Below are positions 36,177 through 44,734 of a DNA stretch of 64,000 nucleotides, piece by piece. Every line of letters begins with the position of its first letter. Within the stretch, counting starts at the first letter, position 1. The notes beneath the pieces are model-generated. The model saw only the letters and a list, made by a program, of their open reading frames with translations, searched no databases and was not told the DNA's origin. The DNA is from Pseudobdellovibrionaceae bacterium (GTDB taxonomy: Bacteria; Bdellovibrionota; Bdellovibrionia; Bdellovibrionales; JAMPXM01): positions 1-64,000 of the forward strand of contig JAJTYM010000014.1 in assembly GCA_021463345.1 (NCBI GenBank). Reading direction: 5' to 3'. A program made the translations under genes and the position numbers.

Positions 36177-36584
36177 ATGGCCGGTCACATCAGCGGCTCC
36201 GAGGACGAACCGATTTCGGCGATCAACGTCGTCCCTCTGGTCGACGTCATCCTCGTCGTCCTGATCATCTTCATGGTCACCGCGCCGATCGTGCTCAAGC
36301 CGAGCATCGACATCAATCTGCCGAAAGCGAGCGCAGGTGACGAAAGCCCGACGACGCCTCTCAACATCACCATCGGCCGCGACGGCCAAATCCTGCTCAA
36401 CGGCAAAGCCTCCACCCTCGAGGACATCACGGTTTTCGCGACCGATCTCGTGCGAAACCAACCGGAGACGGCCGCCATCCTGGCGGCCGACAAGGACGTC
36501 ACCCTCGAAAGGCTCACGGAGTTGATCGACGTGGTCAAACGCGCCGGCGTCAAAAAAGTCGCGTTCAGCATCGAGAAGAAGTGA
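36177..36584 (+). CDS. exbD: ExbD/TolR biopolymer transport protein
   Basis: The 135-residue partner of ExbB has one N-terminal helix with the essential proton-relay Asp: INVVPLVDVILVVLIIFMVT. A small periplasmic domain follows (LNITIGRDGQILLNGK; AAILAADKDVTLERLTELID). Domain order and length are normal. No TonB or TolA lies beside it. The only TonB-like protein in the window is at 56.1 kb and could complete the system. Confidence 0.92.
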   Translation: MAGHISGSEDEPISAINVVPLVDVILVVLIIFMVTAPIVLKPSIDINLPKASAGDESPTTPLNITIGRDGQILLNGKASTLEDITVFATDLVRNQPETAAILAADKDVTLERLTELIDVVKRAGVKKVAFSIEKK

Positions 36585-36676
36585 GTCGGCCACGCGCCGA
36601 CCGGCCCGCCCGCGATGATTTCATTTGCGCGAACGCGGCGGCTGGCTGAAAGTCAGGGCGAGGCGAAGCGTTCCGC

Positions 36677-37594
36677 ATGCAAAAAAACCATCCGCGCGAA
36701 GAACTCGTTGGAACCCGTTTAGTCCTGCGCAAGCACGACCCGGGCTTGGCCGCGCCCATGTACGATCATGTGGATCACGACCGAGCGCGCTTGCGCCTCT
36801 TCCTGCCCTGGGTCGACCTCACCCGGAGCGTGAAGGACGAAATCGACTACATCGAAATGACCTCCGAGGCGTGGAACAACCACGCGGTCTTCGATTACGG
36901 CCTGTTCCGGAAGCCCGACGGCGCCTACATGGGGAATTGCGGCGTCCACACGATCCACTGGCAAGAGCGTCGCTGCGAAATCGGCTACTGGATCCTTGGC
37001 GTTTTCGAAGGGCAAGGCTACGTATCGGAAGCCGTTCGGGTCCTGGAGAGCGAGCTTTTCCGCCTGGGGTTCGACCGTATCGAGATCCGTTGCGACGCGA
37101 AGAACGCCCGCTCCGCCGCCGTTCCCCGCCGCAACGGCTATCACCTGGACAAAGTGGTCCGCAAGGAGGGCGAGGGCCAGCGCGACACGCTCGTGTTCGC
37201 GAAAACGCGCGAGCTCCCCTTCGAAGAGGCCGCCGATTTCCTGATCGGCTCAAGCGCGGAGCACGTGGTGTATTTCACCGGCGACATGGGAGCCGCGCGC
37301 GACTTTGTGAGCCGCGCGTTCGACCTGCGCCCGGTCCTGAATCAACCCGAGATCTGCGAGTTCAAGATCGGGGCGCAATCGCTCATCCTGCAGCCGGCGG
37401 ACCAAGACTCGCCCCCCGGCACGGCGACCGAGATGTCGTACTGGCCGGTCGGCGACCTCGAGGCCGCCGTCCAACGCTGCCTCGCGGCCGGGGGGATCGT
37501 CGTGCGCGGGCCGATCGACGTCGACGCCGACGAGCGCATTTGCCAAGTTCAGGACCCGGCCGGGAACATCTTCGGCCTCCGAGGCCGCCCTTGA
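36677..37594 (+). CDS. GNAT acetyltransferase - VOC/glyoxalase fusion protein
   Basis: The 305-residue protein joins two domains. Residues about 8-175 are a RimJ/RimL-like GNAT: LVGTRLVLRKHDPGLA, YIEMTSEAWNNHAVFDYGLF, and the acetyl-CoA loop FEGQGYVSEAVRVLESELF followed by NARSAAVPRRNGYH. Residues about 188-305 resemble a VOC (glyoxalase/bleomycin-resistance) domain: EHVVYFTGDMGAARDFVSRA, then YWPVGDLEAAVQRCLAAGG, and VQDPAGNIFGL. Such fusions may modify and bind the same small molecule. The substrate is unknown. Confidence 0.82.
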   Translation: MQKNHPREELVGTRLVLRKHDPGLAAPMYDHVDHDRARLRLFLPWVDLTRSVKDEIDYIEMTSEAWNNHAVFDYGLFRKPDGAYMGNCGVHTIHWQERRCEIGYWILGVFEGQGYVSEAVRVLESELFRLGFDRIEIRCDAKNARSAAVPRRNGYHLDKVVRKEGEGQRDTLVFAKTRELPFEEAADFLIGSSAEHVVYFTGDMGAARDFVSRAFDLRPVLNQPEICEFKIGAQSLILQPADQDSPPGTATEMSYWPVGDLEAAVQRCLAAGGIVVRGPIDVDADERICQVQDPAGNIFGLRGRP

Positions 37595-37624
37595 GGGAAC
37601 GCGGGCGGGGGGCTCCCGCCGCTT

Positions 37625-37732
37625 TCAGAGCGATTTGAGGAATTCGAGCAAATCCGATTTCTCTTGAAGCGTGGCCTCGTCGCAAAGCCGGGCCCACCCG
37701 CGGAGCTCGGGCGGCGAGGTCAACGCGACCAC
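37625..37732 (-). pseudogene. Short coding-like remnant downstream of lipB
   Basis: On the minus strand a frame ending at 37625 reads ELRGWARLCDEATLQEKSDLLEFLKSL. Its last residues resemble the C-terminal helix common in c-type cytochrome or peroxidase-like proteins (EKADLxxFLKSL). Only about 35 residues are available from the GTG at 37732, and upstream the frame runs into lipB. It is either a gene remnant or a very small protein; no ribosome site was confirmed. Confidence 0.3.
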
Positions 37733-37803
37733 ACGCGCTCCTCGCGTACTCGACGAACTTCGATCTGCCGGGGCTTCGGGCGCGATCGCGGAGGCGGCTT
37801 GCG

Positions 37804-38472
37804 CTAGAGGCGCGCGAGTAGTTCTCGCGCGAGCTTGTCCCTCACCGCTTCGCGGCCCGGGTCCGTTCCCAGGACTTCTTCCATGCTGATCATGGTTTCA
37901 GGGGAGAATCCGCAGGGTTTGAGGCCTTTGAACGCCGTTGCGTCGCGCGCGACGTTCAGCGCGAGTCCGTGGAAAGTGACCCACTTGCGCACGCCGATGC
38001 CGATCGACGCCACCTTGCGCGAACCGATCCAGACCCCCGTCGCTTCGACCGCCTCCTCGCCGGGCGCCGCGGCCTGAAGCGAGCGCCCCTGGGCCCGTAT
38101 GCCGAACGCGGCGAGCGTCGCGACGATCGCGTCCTCCAGCGTGCGAAGGTATTTGTGGAGGTCGCGGCTGCGGTGGTTGAGGTCGATCACGGGGTAGGCC
38201 ACGACCTGACCCGGGCCGTGGTACGTCGCGCGGCCGCCGCGATTGATTTCGACGAGCTCTCCCGACCAGCCATCGACATCGCCCGGTCTCGTTCCGCGGC
38301 CGAGGGTCACGACGGGAGGGTGCGAGCAGAGGATCACGGTCTCGCGCGCGAGTTCCTGGTGCACGAGCCCCACGAGATCCATCTGACGCCTGAGCGCCTC
38401 TTGGTAATCGACGAGGCCCCAATCTTGGACGCCGACGCTCTCGGCGGCGGCGCCATCCATCAGCTTTTCCAT
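37804..38472 (-). CDS. lipB: Octanoyl-[acyl carrier protein]:protein octanoyltransferase
   Basis: The 222-residue enzyme moves octanoate from ACP to the lipoyl domains of 2-oxoacid dehydrogenases. Signatures are NRGGRATYHGPGQVVAYPV, the catalytic K153 in GVWIGSRKVASIGIGVRKW, and C187 in GLKPCGFSPE. The ATG at 38472, seven bases after the lpd stop, is preferred to more upstream starts within lpd. Position next to E2, E3 and lipA links it directly to pyruvate dehydrogenase maturation. Confidence 0.93.
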   Translation of the reverse strand: MEKLMDGAAAESVGVQDWGLVDYQEALRRQMDLVGLVHQELARETVILCSHPPVVTLGRGTRPGDVDGWSGELVEINRGGRATYHGPGQVVAYPVIDLNHRSRDLHKYLRTLEDAIVATLAAFGIRAQGRSLQAAAPGEEAVEATGVWIGSRKVASIGIGVRKWVTFHGLALNVARDATAFKGLKPCGFSPETMISMEEVLGTDPGREAVRDKLARELLARL

Positions 38473-38479
38473 TCGCCGC

Positions 38480-39943
38480 TCACGCGTCGGCCCGAAGGCC
38501 GGGCGCGCCTTCCTTGCGCGCGGCCAACGGCTTCTGAATGACGTGGATCGCGTGGCCAAGCGCGGCTTCGGCGGCCTCCATCATCGTTTCGCCCAAAGTC
38601 GGGTGCGGATGGATGGTGAGGGCGATGTCCTGCAGCCGCGCGCCCATCTCGATCGCGAGCGCCGCTTCCGAAATCAGATTGCTCGCCTCGGGCCCGACGA
38701 TGTGGATGCCGAGGACGACGTCCGTCTTCGCGTCGGCGATCATCTTCACGAAACCGTCGGTTTCCATCATCGAAACCGCGCGGCCGTTGGCCGCGAACGG
38801 GAACTTGCCGACCTTGAGATCGGTGTGACCGGCCGCTTTCGCCTCCTCTTCAGTCATTCCCGCGGAGGCGATCTCGGGATCGACGAAGATGACGGCCGGA
38901 ACCGTCTTCGCGTCGTACGCGCGGTTCTTCCCCGCGATGACCTCGGCGACGAGAACGCCTTCATGGGACGCCTTGTGGGCGAGCATGGGCTGGCAAGCGA
39001 CGTCGCCGATGGCGAAGATGTGCGGGACCGACGTGCGCCGTCGCGCGTCCGTCTTGACGAATCCCCTTTCGTCGACCTGCAGGCCGATGCCTTTCAAGTT
39101 CGCCTGATCGCTGTTCGGCTTGCGGCCCACGGTGACGACGACCTTATCGGCCTTGATCGCCCGCGCCGCGCCTTTGACGTCGACGACGACTTCGACTCCC
39201 GAGCCCGATTTTTTCCAGCTCTTGGCCTTGGCCTCGGTGAGGACCTCCACGCCGGTCTTTTTGAGCTTGCGCGCCACGACCTGGACGCAATCCGGATCGG
39301 CGGCGCCCTGGAGCACGCCCTTGCCCGCTTCGACGACCGTCACCTCGACTCCGAGGTGCGCGTACATCGAGCCGAGCTCGAGGCCGATGTAGCCGCCACC
39401 GATGACGACGAGTTTTTTCGGGAGATCCGCGAGCGCCAGCGCTCCCGTCGACGAGAGCACGAGTTTCTCATCGAACGCGAAGCCCGGGATCTCGATCGGG
39501 CGCGAGCCGGTCGCGATGATGAAGTTCTTCGCCGTCACGGACTCCTCGCCCGAGGACGATTTCACGCCGAGCTCTTGCGCCGTCTTGAACGTCGCCTCGC
39601 CGCGCAGGACCGTCACGCCATTGCCCTTGAGCAACTGCTCCACGCCGCCCGCCATGCGGTCGCAGACGCCCCGTTTCCACTTCTGCATCTGCGCCATGTC
39701 GACGGCGACTTCGCCCTTCGGAAGCTTGAAACCCATCTCGGGCGCGTCGTTCCGCAGCCGATCGAGGAAATGACCGGCGGTGATCAGAGCCTTGGAAGGG
39801 ATGCAGCCGACATTGAGGCAAACGCCGCCCATCCACTCGCGCTCCACGACCGCCGTCGAGAGACCCAGTTGAGCGCAACGGATGGCGGCGACATAACCGC
39901 CAGGACCCGCTCCGACGACGACGACATCGAATTTTTGAGCCAT
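38480..39943 (-). CDS. lpd: Dihydrolipoamide dehydrogenase (E3)
   Basis: The 487-residue flavoprotein reoxidises the lipoyl arms of the E2 core. FDVVVVGAGPGGYVAAI binds FAD; the redox disulfide is C42/C47 in GGVCLNVGCIPSKAL. LVVIGGGYIGLELGSMYA binds NAD, and the C-terminal catalytic His lies in LTIHPHPTLGETMMEAA. The ATG at 39943 follows GGGGG at good spacing. It lies 29 bases after the E2 gene. Confidence 0.96.
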   Translation of the reverse strand: MAQKFDVVVVGAGPGGYVAAIRCAQLGLSTAVVEREWMGGVCLNVGCIPSKALITAGHFLDRLRNDAPEMGFKLPKGEVAVDMAQMQKWKRGVCDRMAGGVEQLLKGNGVTVLRGEATFKTAQELGVKSSSGEESVTAKNFIIATGSRPIEIPGFAFDEKLVLSSTGALALADLPKKLVVIGGGYIGLELGSMYAHLGVEVTVVEAGKGVLQGAADPDCVQVVARKLKKTGVEVLTEAKAKSWKKSGSGVEVVVDVKGAARAIKADKVVVTVGRKPNSDQANLKGIGLQVDERGFVKTDARRRTSVPHIFAIGDVACQPMLAHKASHEGVLVAEVIAGKNRAYDAKTVPAVIFVDPEIASAGMTEEEAKAAGHTDLKVGKFPFAANGRAVSMMETDGFVKMIADAKTDVVLGIHIVGPEASNLISEAALAIEMGARLQDIALTIHPHPTLGETMMEAAEAALGHAIHVIQKPLAARKEGAPGLRADA

Positions 39944-39972
39944 GATAAATCCCCCGTGGTTCCCGTCTTGTC

Positions 39973-41277
39973 TCACATCATGTCGAGCATGAGAACGCCG
40001 GGGTTCTCGATGCGGTGGATGAACGCCTTCAGGAAACGCGCGGCGACGGCGCCGTCGATGAGCCGGTGGTCGGCGGTGACGGTGAAGTTCATGGTCTTGA
40101 TGAACCCGATCTGGCCGTTCTTGAGCACCGGTTTGTCCTGGATCTTGTACATCCCGAAGATCGCCACTTCCGGGTGGTTGATGACCGGGGTCGCGTACGT
40201 GCCGCCGACCGATCCGATGTTGGTCACGGTGAACGTCGCGCCCTTCATCTCGTCGAGCGCGAGTTTGCCGTCGCGCGCCTTGCCGGCGAGCTCGGAGATC
40301 TCGCGCGCCACCTGAAGCAGCGACTTCTGGTCCGCGCCCTTCACGATCGGAACGAGCAGGCCCTGGGGCGTGTCGGCCGCGAAGCCGATGTTGAAGTACT
40401 TCTTGTAGACGATCTCGCCCGCGGCGTCGTCGATGCTGGCGTTGAACATCGGGAACTCGCGCACGGTGGCGATCAGCGCCTTGAAGACGAACGGCATGTA
40501 GGTGACTTTCACGCCCGCCTTTTCACCCGCGGCCTTGAGCTCCTCGCGCATGTTCACCAGTTGCGTGACGTCGGCCTCGTCCATCAACGTGAAATGCGGG
40601 ATGATGTGCTTGGCCATCTGCAGGTTTTCGGCGATTTTCTTGCGGATTCCTTTGAGCGGAACGCGCTCCTCGAGAGCGCCGCCCTGGCCCGTGAACGCGG
40701 GCCGAGGGACCGACGGCGCCTGGTACGCGGCGGGGCCGCCCGACACAGCGCCCGCTCCGCGCGCGCTCAAGACGTCGTCGCGGGTCACGCGACCGGCCAT
40801 CCCCGTTCCGGCCATGCCGTTGATGTCAACGCCCATCTCGCGCGCGAGACGGCGCGTGGCCGGGGTCGCGAGCACTTTGCTCGAAGCGGGCGGCGGGTGG
40901 ATCTCCATCCCGTTCGCGCCGGCCGACGCCGGCTGGGCCGCCGCTTGGGCGGAGGCCAGTTTCGCGCCCGGCGCCGGGGATTTAGCCGCGGCTGGAGCCG
41001 CGTGCGAGGACGGAGCCGGGGCTTCGGCGCCCGCGCCGACGGCGTCGACGGTGACGACGACGGAACCGACGGTGATCACGTCGCCTTCCTTGAATTTAAG
41101 CTCCTTGACGATGCCGCCGATCGGGCTTGGCACTTCGACAGTGGCCTTATCGGTCATCAATTCCGCGATCGCTTGATCCGGCTCGATCTTGTCGCCCGGT
41201 TTGACCAGCCAGTTGACGAGTTCCCCCTCGGTCACGCCTTCGCCGATCTCCGGAAGCTGCACGTTCTTGGTCGCCAT
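39973..41277 (-). CDS. pdhC: Dihydrolipoyllysine-residue acetyltransferase (E2)
   Basis: The 434-residue E2 core has one lipoyl domain (1-78) with the lipoylated K44 in ELMTDKATVEVPSPIGG, then an Ala/Pro linker. A peripheral-subunit-binding domain (ATPATRRLAREMGVDINGMAG) follows, and a catalytic domain from about residue 205 with the active site DHRLIDG (H404, D408). Adjacent lpd, lipA and lipB, and the AceE-type E1 at 58 kb, favour pyruvate as substrate. The start has a strong AAGGGGAG site. Confidence 0.93.
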   Translation of the reverse strand: MATKNVQLPEIGEGVTEGELVNWLVKPGDKIEPDQAIAELMTDKATVEVPSPIGGIVKELKFKEGDVITVGSVVVTVDAVGAGAEAPAPSSHAAPAAAKSPAPGAKLASAQAAAQPASAGANGMEIHPPPASSKVLATPATRRLAREMGVDINGMAGTGMAGRVTRDDVLSARGAGAVSGGPAAYQAPSVPRPAFTGQGGALEERVPLKGIRKKIAENLQMAKHIIPHFTLMDEADVTQLVNMREELKAAGEKAGVKVTYMPFVFKALIATVREFPMFNASIDDAAGEIVYKKYFNIGFAADTPQGLLVPIVKGADQKSLLQVAREISELAGKARDGKLALDEMKGATFTVTNIGSVGGTYATPVINHPEVAIFGMYKIQDKPVLKNGQIGFIKTMNFTVTADHRLIDGAVAARFLKAFIHRIENPGVLMLDMM

Positions 41278-41399
41278 GTCTCAACTCCCCTTCTCTGATC
41301 CCTCAAGGATCCTTTCCCTCAATGGCCTTTCAGCGGCCTTTCGATGGCCCTTCGGTACTTTCGATTCCGTTTCGGTTCAACCCGGTTCGCGGCCGCTCT

Positions 41400-42341
41400 C
41401 TAAGGAGCGGCGGACCGCTCCCCGGCCTCCCGCTCCTCGAGCCGGCGCTTCTCGATCACGCCTTTCATGAAAAATTCCCCCGCACGGTACGAGCTGCGCA
41501 CGAGCGGGCCGCTGGCGACGTACAAGAACCCCATCCCCTCGGCCACGCGCTGCCACTCCTGGAATCCCTCGGGCGCGACGAACGCCTCCACTTTCAGGTG
41601 TCGCCGCGTGGGCTGCAAATATTGCCCGAATGTGACGACGTCGCATCCGACGGCGCGCAGGTCGCGGAGCGCCTGGAGAACTTCCCCTTCGGTCTCGCCC
41701 AAGCCCAGCATGAGGGACGATTTCGTATATCGGGTCGGATCGATCTCTTTCACCATCCGCAGCACATCGAGCGATTGGCGGTAACCGGCGCGCGGGTCGC
41801 GCACGCGCTTGGTCTGGCTCTCGACCGTCTCGATGTTGTGCGCGAACACGTCCGGTTTCGCCCTGACGAGCGGCTCGACAAGGTCGCGGCGACCGCGGAA
41901 GTCGGGAGTGAGGACCTCGACGATGAGTTTCGGATCGTTGTCCTTGATGACCTCGATCGTGCGCGCGAAATGCGACGAACCTTGGTCAGGCAGGTCATCG
42001 CGATCGACCGACGTGAGCACGACGTACTCGAGGCCCATCTGCGCGATCGCCCAACCGATCTTCTCAGGTTCCTGTTCGTCGATCTTCCCTTTGGGATTCC
42101 CCGTCTTGACGTTGCAAAACCGGCAACCGCGCGTACAGACCTCGCCCATCAGCATGAACGTCGCGGTGCCCCCGCCCCAGCATTCACCGATGTTCGGGCA
42201 CCGGGCTTCTTGGCAAACGGTGGCGAGTTTGAGCTCAGCCGCCATGTCCTTGATGCGGTTGTAGTTCTCCCCCCCAGGGGCGCGTACTTTGAGCCACCCC
42301 GGCTTCGGGGTTTTACCGGGGATGACCGGGCCATCGGACAT
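41400..42341 (-). CDS. lipA: Lipoyl synthase
   Basis: This 313-residue radical SAM enzyme inserts two sulfurs into protein-bound octanoate. The auxiliary cluster binds through CQEARCPNIGEC, the radical SAM cluster through CTRGCRFCNV. The SSYRAGE segment near the C-terminus is the family's conserved serine motif. The ATG at 42341 sits after AAGGA and fits the family N-terminus better than upstream starts. It is the first gene of the lipA-E2-E3-lipB run. Confidence 0.96.
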   Translation of the reverse strand: MSDGPVIPGKTPKPGWLKVRAPGGENYNRIKDMAAELKLATVCQEARCPNIGECWGGGTATFMLMGEVCTRGCRFCNVKTGNPKGKIDEQEPEKIGWAIAQMGLEYVVLTSVDRDDLPDQGSSHFARTIEVIKDNDPKLIVEVLTPDFRGRRDLVEPLVRAKPDVFAHNIETVESQTKRVRDPRAGYRQSLDVLRMVKEIDPTRYTKSSLMLGLGETEGEVLQALRDLRAVGCDVVTFGQYLQPTRRHLKVEAFVAPEGFQEWQRVAEGMGFLYVASGPLVRSSYRAGEFFMKGVIEKRRLEEREAGERSAAP

Positions 42342-42460
42342 ACGGGGTCCTTTCCGGGCGGACGCCATCGGACTGAATGGCTCCTTGTAATCGCCAAGCC
42401 CGCGAAAGTCCAATGGGAGTTGGTGCTAGTTTCCGCGGCTCTTCCCATCTCGTCTCGGCC

Positions 42461-42489
42461 AAAACAAAAGGGCCCGCCGAGGGCCCTTT
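42461..42489 (-). terminator. Rho-independent terminator of the DsbA-like gene
   Basis: Read on the minus strand, AAAGGGCCC, loop TCGGC and GGGCCCTTT form a nine-base-pair stem followed by a T-rich run (TTTTGTTTT). It lies 28 bases after the DsbA-like stop and separates it from lipA. Confidence 0.85.
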
Positions 42490-42517
42490 CTCCGTTCTCG
42501 TGAGGCCTCAAAAGCCC

Positions 42518-43303
42518 TTACTTCGCGGTTAAGTGGCGATCGATGATTTTTTTGAATTCTTCGACCGGGTACGCGCCACGCAGCGAAACGCCGTTGATCA
42601 GGTAACCGGGCGTGCCGCTGAACTCGAACTTCTCGGCCTCGGCGCGGTCGGAGTCGATGCGCTTCGTGACCTCGCCGGAGTTGAGGTCTTTTTGCAGTTT
42701 GGCGAGGTTCGCGCCGACCTTTTTGGCCGCGTCCTTCAGGAGGCTCTCGCCCGAGTCGCTGAATTCACGTTGCTTTTCGAACACGAGTTTCTTGAACTCG
42801 GCCGCCTTCTTCATGTCCTGGAGCGCGACCGCTTCGTAGTATTTCGCCGCGATCAGCGCGTTCGGGTGGATGCGCTCGATCGGCAGGTTCTTGAAGACGA
42901 CCTTGATCTTGCCCTGATAATCGCGCAAGAGCTGATCCATCGTCATATGGCCCTTGCGGCAGAAAGGGCACTCGAAGTCCGAGTATTCCACGATGGTGAC
43001 GGGAGCGTTTTTTTCGCCCTCGAACGCGCGGCCCTCGGCGATTTCCGGGACTTTCGGGGACTGGAATTCGGCTTCGCGCTTGTCCACCTCTTCTTTCATC
43101 ATGCGCTCTTCCTCGCCGGCCCGCATCTGGCCCTGCGCCTTCTGCACGGTCGCGAAGAACTTGTCCGGGTGCTTCTCGATCACCGAGAAGAGGACTTCGG
43201 GATTATCCTCGAGGACCTTTTGCATCTGCGAGGCCGTCGGCGCGCACCCGAGCGCGAGCAAACCGGCGAAAACGAAACTGAAAAGCGCGAACATACGTTT
43301 CAA
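42518..43303 (-). CDS. DsbA-family thioredoxin-fold lipoprotein
   Basis: The 261-residue protein has a lipoprotein signal (LLALGC, Cys20), then a helical region with a repeated pattern (QMQKVLEDNPEVLFSVIEKH, then PDKFFATVQKA). A thioredoxin/DsbA-like domain (about 92-258) carries the redox motif C112-P-F-C115 and the cis-Pro in FSGTPGYLINGV. It would act in the periplasm as a membrane-tethered thiol oxidase or isomerase. A clear terminator ends its transcript. Confidence 0.9.
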   Translation of the reverse strand: MKRMFALFSFVFAGLLALGCAPTASQMQKVLEDNPEVLFSVIEKHPDKFFATVQKAQGQMRAGEEERMMKEEVDKREAEFQSPKVPEIAEGRAFEGEKNAPVTIVEYSDFECPFCRKGHMTMDQLLRDYQGKIKVVFKNLPIERIHPNALIAAKYYEAVALQDMKKAAEFKKLVFEKQREFSDSGESLLKDAAKKVGANLAKLQKDLNSGEVTKRIDSDRAEAEKFEFSGTPGYLINGVSLRGAYPVEEFKKIIDRHLTAK

Positions 43304-43437
43304 GGAATCCTCCCCTTAATTTCATCAGGACGATGATCGAGAAGCCCCAGTCTGCCACACCCCGCAAAATTCCAGGAAGAAAAAAAAACCGGCGCCTCGG
43401 TTGGCCGTGCCGAAGAGAGGGGTTAGACTCACGGCAT

Positions 43438-44133
43438 ATGACACAGCGTATTCGTGCTCTTTCGTTCGCGATCGCCGCCGCCCTCCCCCTCGCATGGGTC
43501 TCATGCTCGAGCCCTCCGCAAAAACCCGGCGGAGCGAGGCCGGCGGTCGGGCCGATCCGCACCGGCAAGCCGAAACTCGAGTTCGATTCGTCGCAGTTGC
43601 TGATGAAAAGCGCGGACCAGATGAACGAACTCATCAAAGCGCGCATGCAGAAGGCCGCTGACGCCCAAGCCGCGCAAGTGGACGACGCCGAAGCCGAAGG
43701 CATCACCGTCGAACTCGAAGCCCTCGAAGCGCTGAAGGACGCGATGCGCATCGCGCTTTCACGCCCCGACCAGGACGGCGCGCGATCGGCCATGTTCTCC
43801 CGCGTGCGGCGCGAGTTGGGCGACCTCAACTCCGCCGACGTCGTGATCCGCGATCTCGCGCGAGAAGCCGTCGACGCGCTGAAAGCCGAACGCCCGCCCA
43901 AAGTCCAAGCGACCTACGTGTACATCCTCGAAAACCTGATGGCCGAGCTGCGGCCGGACCTCGGCGCCAACCCCCAGTACCAGAAGGTCGTGGAGATGAT
44001 CCGCGACGCCGACATCGGGATCGATCCCGACGTCCGCCAACAGCTCATGATGCGCACGATGTCCCAGCCCGTGTCGCCCTCGGATACGGCCGCGCGCATC
44101 CTTCCCGCGAAAAGCGATAAGAGAAAACGCTGA
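43438..44133 (+). CDS. Putative lipoprotein, helical, unknown
   Basis: From the ATG at 43438 the product has 231 residues with a lipoprotein signal (LPLAWVSC, then SSPPQ). The mature part is nearly all helix, Ala/Arg/Asp/Glu-rich (LMKSADQMNELIKARMQKAA; VTVEL-type acidic helix; AEAVDALKAERPPKVQ in similar style). No domain is recognised. It is divergent from the DsbA-like lipoprotein; an upstream open frame without a signal peptide is discarded. Confidence 0.7.
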   Translation: MTQRIRALSFAIAAALPLAWVSCSSPPQKPGGARPAVGPIRTGKPKLEFDSSQLLMKSADQMNELIKARMQKAADAQAAQVDDAEAEGITVELEALEALKDAMRIALSRPDQDGARSAMFSRVRRELGDLNSADVVIRDLAREAVDALKAERPPKVQATYVYILENLMAELRPDLGANPQYQKVVEMIRDADIGIDPDVRQQLMMRTMSQPVSPSDTAARILPAKSDKRKR

Positions 44134-44202
44134 CTCCGAGACTCGAGCCCCTCCCCCCACGATCCGAAAAAGGGAACGGATCGCGCGAGGGAGCACGAGC
44201 GC

Positions 44203-44700
44203 TTGAACTCATACGTACAACGCCAAATGATTGTCTGGACCTTCGTCCTGGTGGCCTCGCTCGGCGTCACCATCACGCTCGCCGTCCTCGAACCGCCCGC
44301 GGCCCGTCGTTCAGACCCCGCTCGCCGGCCCGCCTCGGTCGCGCAAAACCCGGAACTGGAACCGGCCGCGCCCGCCGATCGCTCGGCCACCGCCGCCGAC
44401 GTCGAGCTCGGGTGCGGGCCCGCCGCCGCCGCCCTCATGCCCGCCAACGTCCGCCAGATCCGCATCACCGGCGGCTACTGCGGGCGGAACCCCGGGCGCG
44501 CGATCGTCTCGAGCGCCGTGACGAACTCGACCAATGGGTTCATCGCCACCGTCTTCTACCCGTCGAAGACGGGCTATACGACTGATTACATCAGCCTCGC
44601 CGACGGCGAAAACGCCATCCGCGTCGAACACGCGTTCAACGACGGTACGAGCGAGCGGCGCGACGTCATCGTCTCGCGCCGGCCCGCGGCCCGGCGATGA
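44203..44700 (+). CDS. Membrane-anchored small protein with Ig-like tail, unknown
   Basis: The 165-residue frame likely starts at TTG 44203, nine bases after GAGGGAG; an ATG at 44227 lacks a ribosome site. One helix (MIVWTFVLVASLGVTITLAV) is followed by a Pro/Ala/Arg linker. A small beta-rich domain holds a Cys pair (ELGCGPAA...GGYCGRN) and strands such as GFIATVFYPSKTGYTTDYIS. A seven-base hairpin (44160-44166 with 44177-44183) sits just before the ribosome site. No family is recognised. Confidence 0.6.
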   Translation: MNSYVQRQMIVWTFVLVASLGVTITLAVLEPPAARRSDPARRPASVAQNPELEPAAPADRSATAADVELGCGPAAAALMPANVRQIRITGGYCGRNPGRAIVSSAVTNSTNGFIATVFYPSKTGYTTDYISLADGENAIRVEHAFNDGTSERRDVIVSRRPAARR

Positions 44701-44734
44701 TCCGGAACCCGGTCCGGCGGCGAGCGCGCCTCAC

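Noticed and set aside
44160-44183. Seven-base hairpin before the 165-residue protein as a terminator or thermosensor
   Set aside because: No T-run follows and it ends just before the ribosome site without covering it; too weak to list separately.
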